From assembly GCA_965197825.1 (NCBI GenBank), contig CBDANW010000003.1, positions 1,302,001 through 1,366,000 on the forward strand: a DNA stretch of 64,000 bases. The letters run 5' to 3'. Of this stretch, positions 17,160 to 25,138 are shown piece after piece. Positions within the stretch are counted from its first letter, which is position 1. Each line of letters starts with the position of its first letter. Origin of the DNA: CBDANW01 sp965197825 (GTDB lineage Bacteria; Acidobacteriota; Vicinamibacteria; Marinacidobacterales; DATDRI01). Made by a program: the position numbers and the translations under genes. The notes below the pieces were generated by a model. The model was not told the origin of the DNA. It was given only the letters and a program-made list of their open reading frames with translations, and did no database searches.

Positions 17160-18185
17160 GTTTAATCGCTGGCGTACGGCCACCATGACTTCGGGCACCG
17201 ACATCGAGCGCAGACATACGGTGTCGAACCCTGGGCAACGACGCTTGTAGCAAGGGCTACAGGGCACGGCCTTCCAAACGACCTCGTCTCCCCTTCCGAA
17301 CGGCCCGTTTCTCGCCGGATCGGTCGGTCCGAAGAGACCCACCACCGGCACGCCAAACGCCGAGGCGATGTGAAGCGGGCCGGTGTCTCCACCCACGAAG
17401 AGCCGCGCGCGTTCGAGATAGGGGATCATCTCGCGAAGCGCCGTGGCCGGAGCCAGCCGCGCCGCCCCATCCGAAGTCGCCACGATGCGCTCCGCCATGC
17501 CGTCCTCGCCCGGCCCCCAGAGCACGAGACTCGGAAGGCGTAACTCCCGCCGTATCTCGGCGGCGAGCGCTCCGTACCTCTCCGGACTCCACCGCTTGGT
17601 GGACCAACCGCCTCCCGGGTTGAGAGCTACGAAGTCCGAGAGTCCGACCGAAGCAAGCCCCTGCTCGGCTCGCGAACGTATCTCCTCCGGCACGGCGATG
17701 GGGAACGCGCGGTCGGTGGTCTCGATTCCGATCGCCCTCAATAGATACAGATTCCTATCGATGACGTGTGGTGTTTCGTCCGGCGGTGACAGGCGCTTGT
17801 GGGTGAAGAGGCTCGAGCCCGATTCCCGCAGATGCCCCCGGGCGAAGCCTATCCGTTTCCCGCTTCGGGTCAGCCGTGAGAGTACGCCTGATTTCCATAA
17901 TCCCTGAAAGTCGAAGACCGCGTCGTACCGGCGCGAGCGCATCGCACGCAGCCGTTCGGCGATCGCAACCCACGTGCCGGGCGCAAAGAACCGCCTTCGC
18001 CACCTAAGCGTATCCACCTCCAGCAGCTCGTCGAGACACGGGTTGTCGATCAGGATTTCCTTGGAACGGGACTCCACCAGCCAGTCGATATGCGCCTCGG
18101 GGAACGCGTGTCGAAGCGCGGCGAGTGCGGGAAGCGTGTGCACGATGTCGCCGATCGAGCCCAGCTTGACGATGAGGATGTTCAC
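17139..18185 (-). CDS. waaC: LPS heptosyltransferase I (GT9 family)
   Basis: Transfers L-glycero-D-manno-heptose from ADP-heptose to Kdo of the lipid A-Kdo acceptor on the cytoplasmic face of the inner membrane. Seen: the ILIVKLGSIGDIVHTLPAL opening of GT9 enzymes, ALNPGGGWSTKRWSPERYG, and the nucleotide-binding VGGDTGPLHIASAFGVPVVGLFG with the GPTDP motif. At 348 residues it has family length. The start is GTG at 18185, overlapping the rfaE2 stop by 4 bp (GTGA). It is the last gene of the LPS operon. WaaC is chosen over other GT9 paralogs from the VKLGSIGD/IGFAR pattern; waaF is the separate gene at 20251. Confidence 0.88.
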   Translation of the reverse strand: MNILIVKLGSIGDIVHTLPALAALRHAFPEAHIDWLVESRSKEILIDNPCLDELLEVDTLRWRRRFFAPGTWVAIAERLRAMRSRRYDAVFDFQGLWKSGVLSRLTRSGKRIGFARGHLRESGSSLFTHKRLSPPDETPHVIDRNLYLLRAIGIETTDRAFPIAVPEEIRSRAEQGLASVGLSDFVALNPGGGWSTKRWSPERYGALAAEIRRELRLPSLVLWGPGEDGMAERIVATSDGAARLAPATALREMIPYLERARLFVGGDTGPLHIASAFGVPVVGLFGPTDPARNGPFGRGDEVVWKAVPCSPCYKRRCPGFDTVCLRSMSVPEVMVAVRQRLNKKKELP

Positions 18186-18664
18186 GACTCTTGAAACCGC
18201 TTCCGCAGCAACCCGATGAGATCTCGCGTGGAATGATTCTTGGGATCGCCGACGATTTTGGTGACACCACCGATGCGCTTCATCTCCTCGCGCTCGGGGA
18301 CGCTTTGCTCGGTGTAGTCGGTGCCCTTACAGTGGATGTCCGGCCGGAGGGTCTCGATGAGAGAAGCCACCGTCTCCTCCTCGAAAACGATGACTAGATC
18401 GACGGCCTGCATCGCGGCAACAAGCTCAACACGCTCGGCGGCGTTCATGAAAGGACGATCCGGCCCCTTGAGGGCTGCGACCGAGCGGTCGTCGTTCACG
18501 GCCACCACCAGGAGATCGCCCGCCGCCTTCGAACCTTCCAGGTAGCGAACGTGCCCCACGTGGATCAGATCGAAGCAGCCGTTCGCGAGTACCACTCGCT
18601 TCCGGGCCTTCTTGGCGTCCGCGACGAGACGCCTCGCCGTCTCGAGATCGACCCGGCGACCCAA
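18182..18664 (-). CDS. rfaE2: Heptose-1-phosphate adenylyltransferase (RfaE2)
   Basis: Converts D-glycero-beta-D-manno-heptose 1-phosphate and ATP to ADP-heptose; equivalent to the C-terminal half of HldE. The nucleotidyltransferase HIGH-like motif is GCFDLIHVGHVRYLE, and NDDRSV, GPDRPFMNAAERVELVAAM and KGTDYTEQSVPE follow. I use a TTG start at 18664: it follows the rfaE1 stop by one base, has AAAGGGA just upstream, and gives a 160-residue protein starting right before the conserved region. A start further upstream would overlap rfaE1 by more than 50 bp. Kinase and adenylyltransferase are separate genes here. Confidence 0.9.
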   Translation of the reverse strand: MGRRVDLETARRLVADAKKARKRVVLANGCFDLIHVGHVRYLEGSKAAGDLLVVAVNDDRSVAALKGPDRPFMNAAERVELVAAMQAVDLVIVFEEETVASLIETLRPDIHCKGTDYTEQSVPEREEMKRIGGVTKIVGDPKNHSTRDLIGLLRKRFQES

Positions 18665-18665
18665 A

Positions 18666-19691
18666 TCAGTCCCTTTTGAGGGAGTCGTCCGAGCTGACCG
18701 CCGCCGCCAGCTCGTCACGAGAAACGGTGGCCGTGCCCCGCTTCATGACCACGATGCCCCCGGCGTAGTTGGCTAGGAGTACCGCTTCATAAAACGTGGC
18801 CCCCGCCCCCACCGCGAGAGTGAACGTGCTGATCACGGTATCGCCCGCGCCGGTCACGTCGGCTACCTCGTCGGTGCCGAAAACAGGAATGTGTCGCGTG
18901 GCGCGGCGTGGCTCGAAGAGCATCATGCCCTTGCTCCCTCGGGTCATGACGACGGCTTGTCCTCGCAAGCGGCGCAACATCCGTCGACCAGATCGCTCCA
19001 CCGCCGCTTCGTCGTCTCCGTGCTCGACCCCAAGCGCCGCTTCCACCTCCGGCTCGTTGGGCGTCGCGGCGGCATAACCGGGATAGTCGAGAATATTGTA
19101 GCGGGAATCGAGAATGGCCAGCTTTCTCAAAGACGCGGCGCGCTTCGCGAGCGACCGGCTGAGCTCGGGCGAGACGAGCCCATAGCCGTAATCCGAAACC
19201 ATCACCACGTCGGCCCGAGGAAGCAGCTCCGCCACCGCGCGTTGGATTTCCCGGCGGACGCCCCTCGCGGAGTTCGCGTGACTGTTGCGATCGATGCGAA
19301 CCACCTGCTGCTTCGTCGCATTGGGACCGCCAGCCAGAATGCGTGTCTTGGTCGGCGTCTCGTACGAGGGCCGTGTCGAGATCGCAGAGGTATTGATGCG
19401 GGCGTGGCGGAATCCGGCAAGGAGCTCGCGTCCCGACGGATCCTTACCCACCAATCCCACGGTCAGCGGCCGCCCTCCGAGCGACGCGATGTTGGCCACC
19501 GCATTCGCACCTCCGCCGGGAACGACCTGAGTGCGATCGTGATTGAGAATGAGAACGGGAGCCTCACGGCTAACGCGGGAGATCCGGCCGTAGACGTACT
19601 CGTCGGCCACGAGATCGACCACCGCAAGCACCTTCACGCGGCCGAAACGCTCGACGATATCGAGCAAGCGGCCTCTCGTGGGCTCCGCCAT
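18666..19691 (-). CDS. rfaE1: Heptose-7-phosphate kinase (RfaE1, PfkB family)
   Basis: Phosphorylates D-glycero-D-manno-heptose 7-phosphate at C1. PfkB family marks: PGGGANAVANIASLGG near residue 60, and the C-terminal DVTGAGDTVISTFTLAVGAG with the catalytic Asp in GAGD. The ATG at 19691 overlaps the gmhB stop (ATGA); a longer frame upstream would run across gmhB and is rejected. About 341 residues. In E. coli this domain is fused to RfaE2; here the two are adjacent genes with one base between them. Confidence 0.92.
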   Translation of the reverse strand: MAEPTRGRLLDIVERFGRVKVLAVVDLVADEYVYGRISRVSREAPVLILNHDRTQVVPGGGANAVANIASLGGRPLTVGLVGKDPSGRELLAGFRHARINTSAISTRPSYETPTKTRILAGGPNATKQQVVRIDRNSHANSARGVRREIQRAVAELLPRADVVMVSDYGYGLVSPELSRSLAKRAASLRKLAILDSRYNILDYPGYAAATPNEPEVEAALGVEHGDDEAAVERSGRRMLRRLRGQAVVMTRGSKGMMLFEPRRATRHIPVFGTDEVADVTGAGDTVISTFTLAVGAGATFYEAVLLANYAGGIVVMKRGTATVSRDELAAAVSSDDSLKRD

Positions 19692-20254
19692 CACGCTTTC
19701 GCTTCCGAGAAAATCTCGACCAACGCCGAATAGAGGTTGGGCGCAACCCAATCTGGCTGGCGAGCCCAGCCTGCGCTCTGATGCTCGTAGTAGCCTCGGC
19801 CGAAACCGGTAAGCACCAGAGCCGAACGCGCCCCTACACTCCATCCCATCTCGAGATCGGTGTAGCTGTCGCCGATGACGACGGAGCGTGAAAGATCCGC
19901 ATCGAGATCTTTTTCCGCCCGATGCAGCATTCCCGGCCGCGGCTTGCGGCATTCACAGTCTTCTGGCATGGGTCCATGAGGACAGTAATAGATCCCGTCG
20001 AGATGAGCGCCCGATTGGGAGAGCGTGGCCTTTAGCTGCTCGTGGACTTCATGAACTAGCGACTCCTTGTAGAGCCCACGGGCGACGCCGGACTGATTCG
20101 TGACCACGACCGCGAGGTACCCCTCGCGATTGATCAAACGGATCGCCTCGGTGGACCAGGGAAACAGGCGAAACAAACTAATGTGGTTGACGAACCCCAC
20201 CGGCTCGTTGAGCGTTCCGTCGCGATCCAGAAAGATTGCGGGCTTGCCGCTCAC
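19691..20254 (-). CDS. gmhB: Heptose-1,7-bisphosphate 7-phosphatase GmhB
   Basis: A HAD-superfamily phosphatase that removes the 7-phosphate of heptose bisphosphate between the RfaE1 and RfaE2 steps. The FLDRDGTLN nucleophile motif is near residue 8, VTNQSGVARG follows, the GmhB zinc-finger type CPHGPMPEDCECRKPRPGML is near residue 90, and GDSYTDLEMGWSVGA closes the active site. The GTG at 20254 overlaps the waaF stop by 4 bp. 187 residues, normal length. This operon supplies every ADP-heptose step from the 7-phosphate onward; gmhA (isomerase) is not in the window. Confidence 0.93.
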   Translation of the reverse strand: MSGKPAIFLDRDGTLNEPVGFVNHISLFRLFPWSTEAIRLINREGYLAVVVTNQSGVARGLYKESLVHEVHEQLKATLSQSGAHLDGIYYCPHGPMPEDCECRKPRPGMLHRAEKDLDADLSRSVVIGDSYTDLEMGWSVGARSALVLTGFGRGYYEHQSAGWARQPDWVAPNLYSALVEIFSEAKA

Positions 20255-21315
20255 CGTGACGCCGCCTCGGCCCTCTGGCGAGAGCCCTTCCCCTCCAGCA
20301 GATCGACCGCCGCGCCATAGACGTCTTCGACTGTCACGCGGTCCATGCAGCGGTGATCGATGGGGCATTCTTTCAACAAGCAGGGGCTGCACTCCACGTG
20401 TTGGCGTACCACACGGGATTTTAGGCCCAGAGGACCCGTCTCCCGTTCATCGGTCGGACCAAACACCGCGACCGTGGGAACACCCAGAGCCGACGCCACG
20501 TGCATCGGACCCGAGTCGTTGCTGATCAGAACCGAGAGTCTTCCCACGATTCCCATAAGCTCCGTAAGCGAGGTCCTACCCGCTAGACCGATGGAAGACG
20601 AGGTCAGATGCCCGCGAATCTCCTCCGCCATCTCGTCCTCCCCTGCTCCACCCAGAATGACGATGCGCGCGTCATGAGAAGCGGCCAACCGATCGGCGAC
20701 CTCGGCGTAGCGCTTCGGCATCCAGCGTTTCGCCGAGCTGTTCGTCGCGCCGGGATGAATGCCCACCAACGACTCGCCTGAACGCCCGCCGTTTGCTTCG
20801 AGGAGCGCGGACGCGCCTTGTCTCATCGACTCGTGAAGATTCAAATGTGTGTCCGGCTCGCCCGTCTCTACCCCGAGATGACGCAGCAAGTCGAGATAGT
20901 AGTACGCTTGGTGGTGCCCGAAGGGTCGGTGTGCCGGAGGCACCGCCCTGGTCAAGAGAAAGCCTCGCCCATCGTGCCCATACCCCCACCGATCCGGGAT
21001 GCGGGCCGCCCACACGATGGCAGCGGAGCGAAACGAGTTCGGAAAAAGAACCGCCAGATCGAAGCCGGACTCACGAAGCCTCGACGCGACGCGTCGGAAT
21101 CCAGACAGGCCACGATCCTTGCCGGGGTCGTAGGACAGCGTGCGATCGACTGCCTCGCACCCTCGGTACAGATCTTCGACCCACGGTTTGGCGAAAACGG
21201 TCAGTTGCGACTCCGGATACGCCTGTCGCAAGTAGCGGAGCGCACCCAGCGACATCACCGCGTCGCCGATCCAGCTCGGCGCGTAGACGAGGACGGAATG
21301 GCTCGACTTGCTCAA
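20251..21315 (-). CDS. waaF: LPS heptosyltransferase II (GT9 family)
   Basis: Adds the second heptose of the inner core. The opening is VLVYAPSWIGDAVMSLGALRYL, typical of WaaF (P.WIGD.VM), with GIHPGATNSSAKRWMPKRYA in the middle and the donor-binding ISNDSGPMHVASALGVPTVAVFG plus PTD...GP. C-terminal CSPCLLKECPIDHRCM matches the cysteine-rich tail of the WaaF type. The start is TTG at 21315, overlapping the lpxL stop by 4 bp (TTGA); no ATG lies near. 354 residues. Confidence 0.9.
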   Translation of the reverse strand: MSKSSHSVLVYAPSWIGDAVMSLGALRYLRQAYPESQLTVFAKPWVEDLYRGCEAVDRTLSYDPGKDRGLSGFRRVASRLRESGFDLAVLFPNSFRSAAIVWAARIPDRWGYGHDGRGFLLTRAVPPAHRPFGHHQAYYYLDLLRHLGVETGEPDTHLNLHESMRQGASALLEANGGRSGESLVGIHPGATNSSAKRWMPKRYAEVADRLAASHDARIVILGGAGEDEMAEEIRGHLTSSSIGLAGRTSLTELMGIVGRLSVLISNDSGPMHVASALGVPTVAVFGPTDERETGPLGLKSRVVRQHVECSPCLLKECPIDHRCMDRVTVEDVYGAAVDLLEGKGSRQRAEAASR

Positions 21316-22253
21316 CTGGCTTCCTCTTCAGGAACGGACGCTTGCCCGTTGCGCTCTTCCGGTGGGCGGGTCTTCCATCGCCGATGCTGCCAGAGCCAGA
21401 ACTCCGGATTCCGACGTACGTAGCCCTCTTGTACTTCCGCACACTGCTGTGTCAACAGCTCGATCGCGCGACGTCGATCCATGTTCTTGTACGCGCCGGG
21501 GTAGATAGGCTTCTCGTAGACCATGCGGTATCGACCGTCGGCCAAGGGGAGCGTGTAAGCCGGTACCAGGGCCGCCCCGGTCTTGAGGGCGATCCAGCTC
21601 GCCACCGGGGTCGTGGCCGCTTTCCGCCCAAAGAAGTCGACGAAAAGTGCGTCCTCGTTAGAAACATTCTGATCGGTGATCACGGCCACCGATTCTCCGT
21701 CCTTCATCATGCGCATGACGCGTTGAAGGGCCCGTTGCTTGTAGAGCACGGTGTTCCCGCCCGCGGTCCGGATCTCCTCGAGCCATCTATTGAAATAGAG
21801 GTTGTCTTGGTCGCGAGCCACCACCGCGATCGGTCCATAGCGGTAGCCGTGAGCGATGCCGTGGAACTCCCAGTTGCCGAAGTGAGACCCGACCAGCAGG
21901 ACTCCCTTACCGGCTCGTTTCGCACTCTCGATGTTCTCGATGCCCTCGAACTCGACGATCTTCTGGAGCTTTTTCCAACGCGGCGTCCCGAACGAGATGA
22001 GCTCGAAGAGCATCGCCCCGAAGTGGCGGAACGCGCCGCGCGCGATGGCGTACTTTTCGTCCGCGGTCTTGGTGGAGCCGAAGGCGAAATCAAGGTTCGT
22101 GAGGGTCACCGCTCGGTGCTTGGCGTCTAGAGCGAAGACGATCCCCCCGGCCGTCCTTCCCAACGCGAGTCGAGCCCGGCGAGGGAAGGGTCTCATCGCA
22201 TAGCCCACGAAGAGCGCTGCCAGGTATTCTGCGTAGTGTCGAGCTCGAGTCAT
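21312..22253 (-). CDS. Lipid A biosynthesis acyltransferase (LpxL/LpxM family)
   Basis: A membrane-associated acyltransferase that adds a secondary acyl chain to Kdo2-lipid IVA. The catalytic HX4(D/E) is HFGNWE in LLVGSHFGNWEFHG, at about residue 125; ITDQNVSNEDALFVDFFGR and PVASWIALKTGAALVPAY are further family blocks, and the C-terminal NPEFWLWQHRRWK is the usual LpxL ending. 313 residues. It sits between lpxK (140 bp upstream, the largest gap in the operon) and waaF (overlapping). Whether it is LpxL, LpxM or LpxP in specificity cannot be judged. Confidence 0.9.
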   Translation of the reverse strand: MTRARHYAEYLAALFVGYAMRPFPRRARLALGRTAGGIVFALDAKHRAVTLTNLDFAFGSTKTADEKYAIARGAFRHFGAMLFELISFGTPRWKKLQKIVEFEGIENIESAKRAGKGVLLVGSHFGNWEFHGIAHGYRYGPIAVVARDQDNLYFNRWLEEIRTAGGNTVLYKQRALQRVMRMMKDGESVAVITDQNVSNEDALFVDFFGRKAATTPVASWIALKTGAALVPAYTLPLADGRYRMVYEKPIYPGAYKNMDRRRAIELLTQQCAEVQEGYVRRNPEFWLWQHRRWKTRPPEERNGQASVPEEEAS

Positions 22254-22393
22254 CTAAAGGTTTGTTTCCGAGCCACTTCTGAGCAAACGGCTGGCCTCCC
22301 CCCCAAAGCACCTTCGATCATACAACGAGTTACGGACCGGTGAAAAGCATAACTTTCTGACAGGCTAGCCTTTACAGGTCCTTTGGGGAGGTT

Positions 22394-23464
22394 CTAGCGA
22401 GGACTTCCCGGAAGCGAATCCAGAAGCGCTTCGAAAACTTCCTGCTCGAGGACGCGGCACTCGAGCACGGCGCGGTAAAGCGGAACCGGCGTCTTTTCGA
22501 CCGCCGTCATCTTCACCGCGTCTTTTCCCGTCGTCACCACGGCTTGCGCTCCTGCTCTTCGGGCGTCTTCCAGAAGTCGCGCGACCTCGTCCGGCCGCCA
22601 CGGATGGTGATCCCGGTTGGCACGAGACCACACGATCCGCGCGACACACTCCTCGAGGTCCTCTTGGAAGCGGTCGGGCTTGGCAATGCCGGACAGGAGT
22701 CCGATGGACTCCCCCCGCAACCCTTCCGCGGGAAGGCGAGCGTCCGACGAGGGGATCGATTGGAATCCGGAAATCGTGCTCACCGATCGAAAAACGGGGC
22801 GCTCTTTGGCGAGCCAAGGTAGCACGCGCGACGCCAGAGTCTCCGCCGGTCGTCCCTCTCGCCAGCGCGTCCAGATGAGAGCTCCCGCCCGATCCAGATT
22901 AGACAACGGCTCGCGCAGCCTACCGGCCGGCAACAGCCGAAGGTTGTCCGCCGACTCGTCGGCATCGATGCAGACGAGATCCAAGTCGCGAGACAGCCGG
23001 CGGTGCTGGAATCCATCATCGAGGATGAAGATTTGCTCGCCCCTTCGGCGAAGGAGCTCGAGCCCCGCCTCATAGCGGTCAGCCCCGACGGCCACCGCGA
23101 GCCCGGGAACCTGCTCGGCCAGCTCGAGAGGCTCGTCCCCGCCCTTAGCCGCCGTGGTGAGCACGGACTGTCCCTCGGAGACTACAACCATACGGCCGGC
23201 TTCCTCGCGCCCGTATCCCCGGGAGAGAACTCCGACCGCCCGGCCACGCGAGAGAAAGTGACGGGCGACGCACGCCACCATCGGCGTTTTCCCGCTGCCA
23301 CCCACGGTGATGTTCCCCACGCTCACCACCGGTTCGGGAAGTCGTCTCGCCGAGATCGTGCCCGACTGGTAGAGCCACCTGCGTGTCGCCACCGCCGCTC
23401 CATAGGCCCACGAGGCAGGTACGGCCGCGGGTTGGAGGAGGCTTCGCAAAACTGAGCGGCTCAT
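22394..23464 (-). CDS. lpxK: Tetraacyldisaccharide 4'-kinase LpxK
   Basis: Phosphorylates the 4' position of the lipid A disaccharide on the inner membrane. The P-loop is SVGNITVGGSGKTPMVACVA near residue 48-66; LSRGYG, GGDEPLELAEQVPG and the LDDGFQHRRLSRDLDLVCID segment are characteristic of LpxK. An N-terminal hydrophobic helix precedes it. The ATG at 23464 overlaps the waaA stop (ATGA), which sets the start although the frame is open further upstream. 356 residues. The gap of 140 bp after it holds no clear feature. Confidence 0.93.
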   Translation of the reverse strand: MSRSVLRSLLQPAAVPASWAYGAAVATRRWLYQSGTISARRLPEPVVSVGNITVGGSGKTPMVACVARHFLSRGRAVGVLSRGYGREEAGRMVVVSEGQSVLTTAAKGGDEPLELAEQVPGLAVAVGADRYEAGLELLRRRGEQIFILDDGFQHRRLSRDLDLVCIDADESADNLRLLPAGRLREPLSNLDRAGALIWTRWREGRPAETLASRVLPWLAKERPVFRSVSTISGFQSIPSSDARLPAEGLRGESIGLLSGIAKPDRFQEDLEECVARIVWSRANRDHHPWRPDEVARLLEDARRAGAQAVVTTGKDAVKMTAVEKTPVPLYRAVLECRVLEQEVFEALLDSLPGSPR

Positions 23465-24735
23465 GCCGCTGTTCCCACCGCCTGACGAGCGCTCTCGATG
23501 GTCTTCTGGCCGGCACCACGATTGGCGTCCACGAGCTGCCGCGCCCGCGCGCCGATGTCCGCGCGCAGACCCTCCTCTTCGAGGAGGCGCCCAAGAACCT
23601 CCTCGAGCTCCTCGCGTCCACTGACCTGAATCGCGGCGGCGGCTTCGAGGAAAGACGAGGCGATTTCCTGGAAGTTGCTCATGTGGGGACCAAAGACGAC
23701 GGGCTTTCCCTCCGCGGCGGGCTCGATGATGTTGTGACCTCCCCAAGTCGCAAGGCTTCCTCCCATGAACACAAGGTCGGCGGCACTATAGATTGAAGCG
23801 AGCTCGCCCATGCTATCAAGGATCATGATGTCCGCTGCGGCGGCTGGTTGTTGGAGAGAGGAACGTCGGACGACCGGAAGCTCCCGCACATCCGCGAGCT
23901 TCACGACCTCGTCGAAGCGCTCGGGATGACGCGGTGCGATCACCAGGAAGAGATCCGGGTGCGCCTTTAGCAACGATCGGAACACGTCGAGCAAGATTTC
24001 TTCTTCGGGCGCGAGCGTGCTCCCCGCCACCAACACGGTGCGGCCGGAAGGGATGAGCTGCGCCGCGGGAGAAGGCGCCTCCTGACTCGGAAGGACGGCG
24101 TCGAACTTCAGGCTTCCGGTAACGCTTACCTTCGCCGGGTCGGCGCCGAGCTCGATGATGCGCTCGGCGTAGCGCGCATTCTGCATGCAGAAGCGGTCCA
24201 CCGGTCGCAGATAGTGCTTCAAGAACCAGCGGATGAGCCGGTAGCGACGGAAGGAGCGGTCGGAGATCCGACCGTTGACCAGCATCGTTGCCGCTCCCGC
24301 TTCGTGACAGGCGCGCAGCATGTGAGGCCATATCTCCGTCTCGACAACCAGCAGAGCCTGCGGGCGAATCCGGGCGACCACGCGGCGCACCGCGAAGCGC
24401 CAGTCGAAAGGGCAAAAGAAGATCCCGTCGGCATCGCGCAGCTGTCGATCCGCGACCTGCTTTCCGGTGAGCGTAGTCACCGAAACGAAAACGGGCTTGC
24501 CAGGGAACGACTCGCGCAGCAGCGGGAGCAGTGCTCTGGCGGCGATGACTTCCCCGACCGAGACGGCGTGCACCCAGATAGAGGATTCCCCCTGCGAATC
24601 GATAGAGCTCGGGAGAAACCCCAACCGCTGTCGGAGCGATGGCCAGTACTTGCCGGACACAAGTCCGCGATAGAGAAAATAAGGCAGGCTGAGAAGCGCG
24701 CCCAGCGTCAGTACCAGGCTATAGAAAAGATACAT
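23461..24735 (-). CDS. waaA: Kdo transferase WaaA (KdtA)
   Basis: A GT30 enzyme that links Kdo to lipid IVA; anchored by an N-terminal transmembrane helix (residues 1-22, LFYSLVLTLGALLSLPYFLY). Family blocks: WVHAVSVGEVIAARAL, VETEIWPHM, LVNGRISDRSFRRY and the C-terminal MGGSLATWGGHNIIEPAAEGKPVVFGP. The ATG at 24735 is selected over the upstream TTG at 24774, because that TTG is the -35 hexamer of a consensus promoter whose predicted start point lies only a few bases before the ATG. First gene of the LPS operon; 424 residues. Confidence 0.94.
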   Translation of the reverse strand: MYLFYSLVLTLGALLSLPYFLYRGLVSGKYWPSLRQRLGFLPSSIDSQGESSIWVHAVSVGEVIAARALLPLLRESFPGKPVFVSVTTLTGKQVADRQLRDADGIFFCPFDWRFAVRRVVARIRPQALLVVETEIWPHMLRACHEAGAATMLVNGRISDRSFRRYRLIRWFLKHYLRPVDRFCMQNARYAERIIELGADPAKVSVTGSLKFDAVLPSQEAPSPAAQLIPSGRTVLVAGSTLAPEEEILLDVFRSLLKAHPDLFLVIAPRHPERFDEVVKLADVRELPVVRRSSLQQPAAAADIMILDSMGELASIYSAADLVFMGGSLATWGGHNIIEPAAEGKPVVFGPHMSNFQEIASSFLEAAAAIQVSGREELEEVLGRLLEEEGLRADIGARARQLVDANRGAGQKTIESARQAVGTAA

Positions 24736-24745
24736 GAAACAGCCG

Positions 24746-24774
24746 ACTATACGGCTCTGGGTCGCACCTGTCAA
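24746..24774 (-). promoter_or_regulatory. Sigma-70 promoter of the waaA operon
   Basis: On the minus strand TTGACA (24774-24769), 17 bp, TATAGT (24751-24746). The waaA ATG follows the -10 by only 10 bp, so the predicted leader is about 3-5 nt and the mRNA is essentially leaderless; no Shine-Dalgarno is present. This also decides the waaA start codon. Confidence 0.85.
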
Positions 24775-24846
24775 TGAGGTGGAACAAGCCTTGTAAAACC
24801 TACTTTTTGTGCCTGTTAGCGACCTGGGCCGTGCCCTCGTAGGCAG

Positions 24847-25050
24847 CCGTCCGAACTCGCTTTCTGGCGTCAGTCGGCGGAGGCGCCAAACTGAGACGCT
24901 GTCAGACGCGGTCCGGACTCGCTTTCGGCCGTCGATGGGCCGAGTGCGAAACTGGGACGGAGTTAGACCCCCTGTTTGGCGTCAATAAACGGAGGTGCCA
25001 CGAGTCAACGTGGTCAGACGCCGGTGCCAAACTCAGGCTAGCCAGACGGC
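24847..25050. repeat. Degenerate ~50-62-bp tandem repeats with internal hairpins, upstream of gap
   Basis: Three to four diverged units, beginning near 24847, 24909, 24971 and 25021, each ending in GTCAGACG or a close variant (GTTAGACC, GCCAGACG). The first three units each hold an inverted pair: TGGCG...CGCCA, TCGGCC...GGCCGA and TGGC...GCCA. The fourth is short and keeps only the GGTGCCAAACT half. They fill the space between the divergent waaA and gap promoters; no coding potential was seen. Confidence 0.65.
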
Positions 25051-25053
25051 GCT

Positions 25054-25082
25054 TTGACAGGTGTCGCGTCCACTCTTATACT
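25054..25082 (+). promoter_or_regulatory. Sigma-70 promoter of gap
   Basis: TTGACA (25054-25059), 17 bp, TATACT (25077-25082). The predicted start is near 25089, giving a leader of about 50 nt before the gap ATG at 25139. AAGGAG sits about 8 bp before that ATG. Confidence 0.88.
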
Positions 25083-25138
25083 CTGCATCTTACCTTTTCA
25101 GGCAATTCGAACATTTGGGCAACCCCAAGGAGCGATCG

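Noticed and set aside
20793..22130. Long open frame of 445 codons on the plus strand
   Set aside because: It lies antisense to waaF and lpxL, is Arg/Pro/Ser-rich without domain pattern, and arises from the high GC third positions of those genes.
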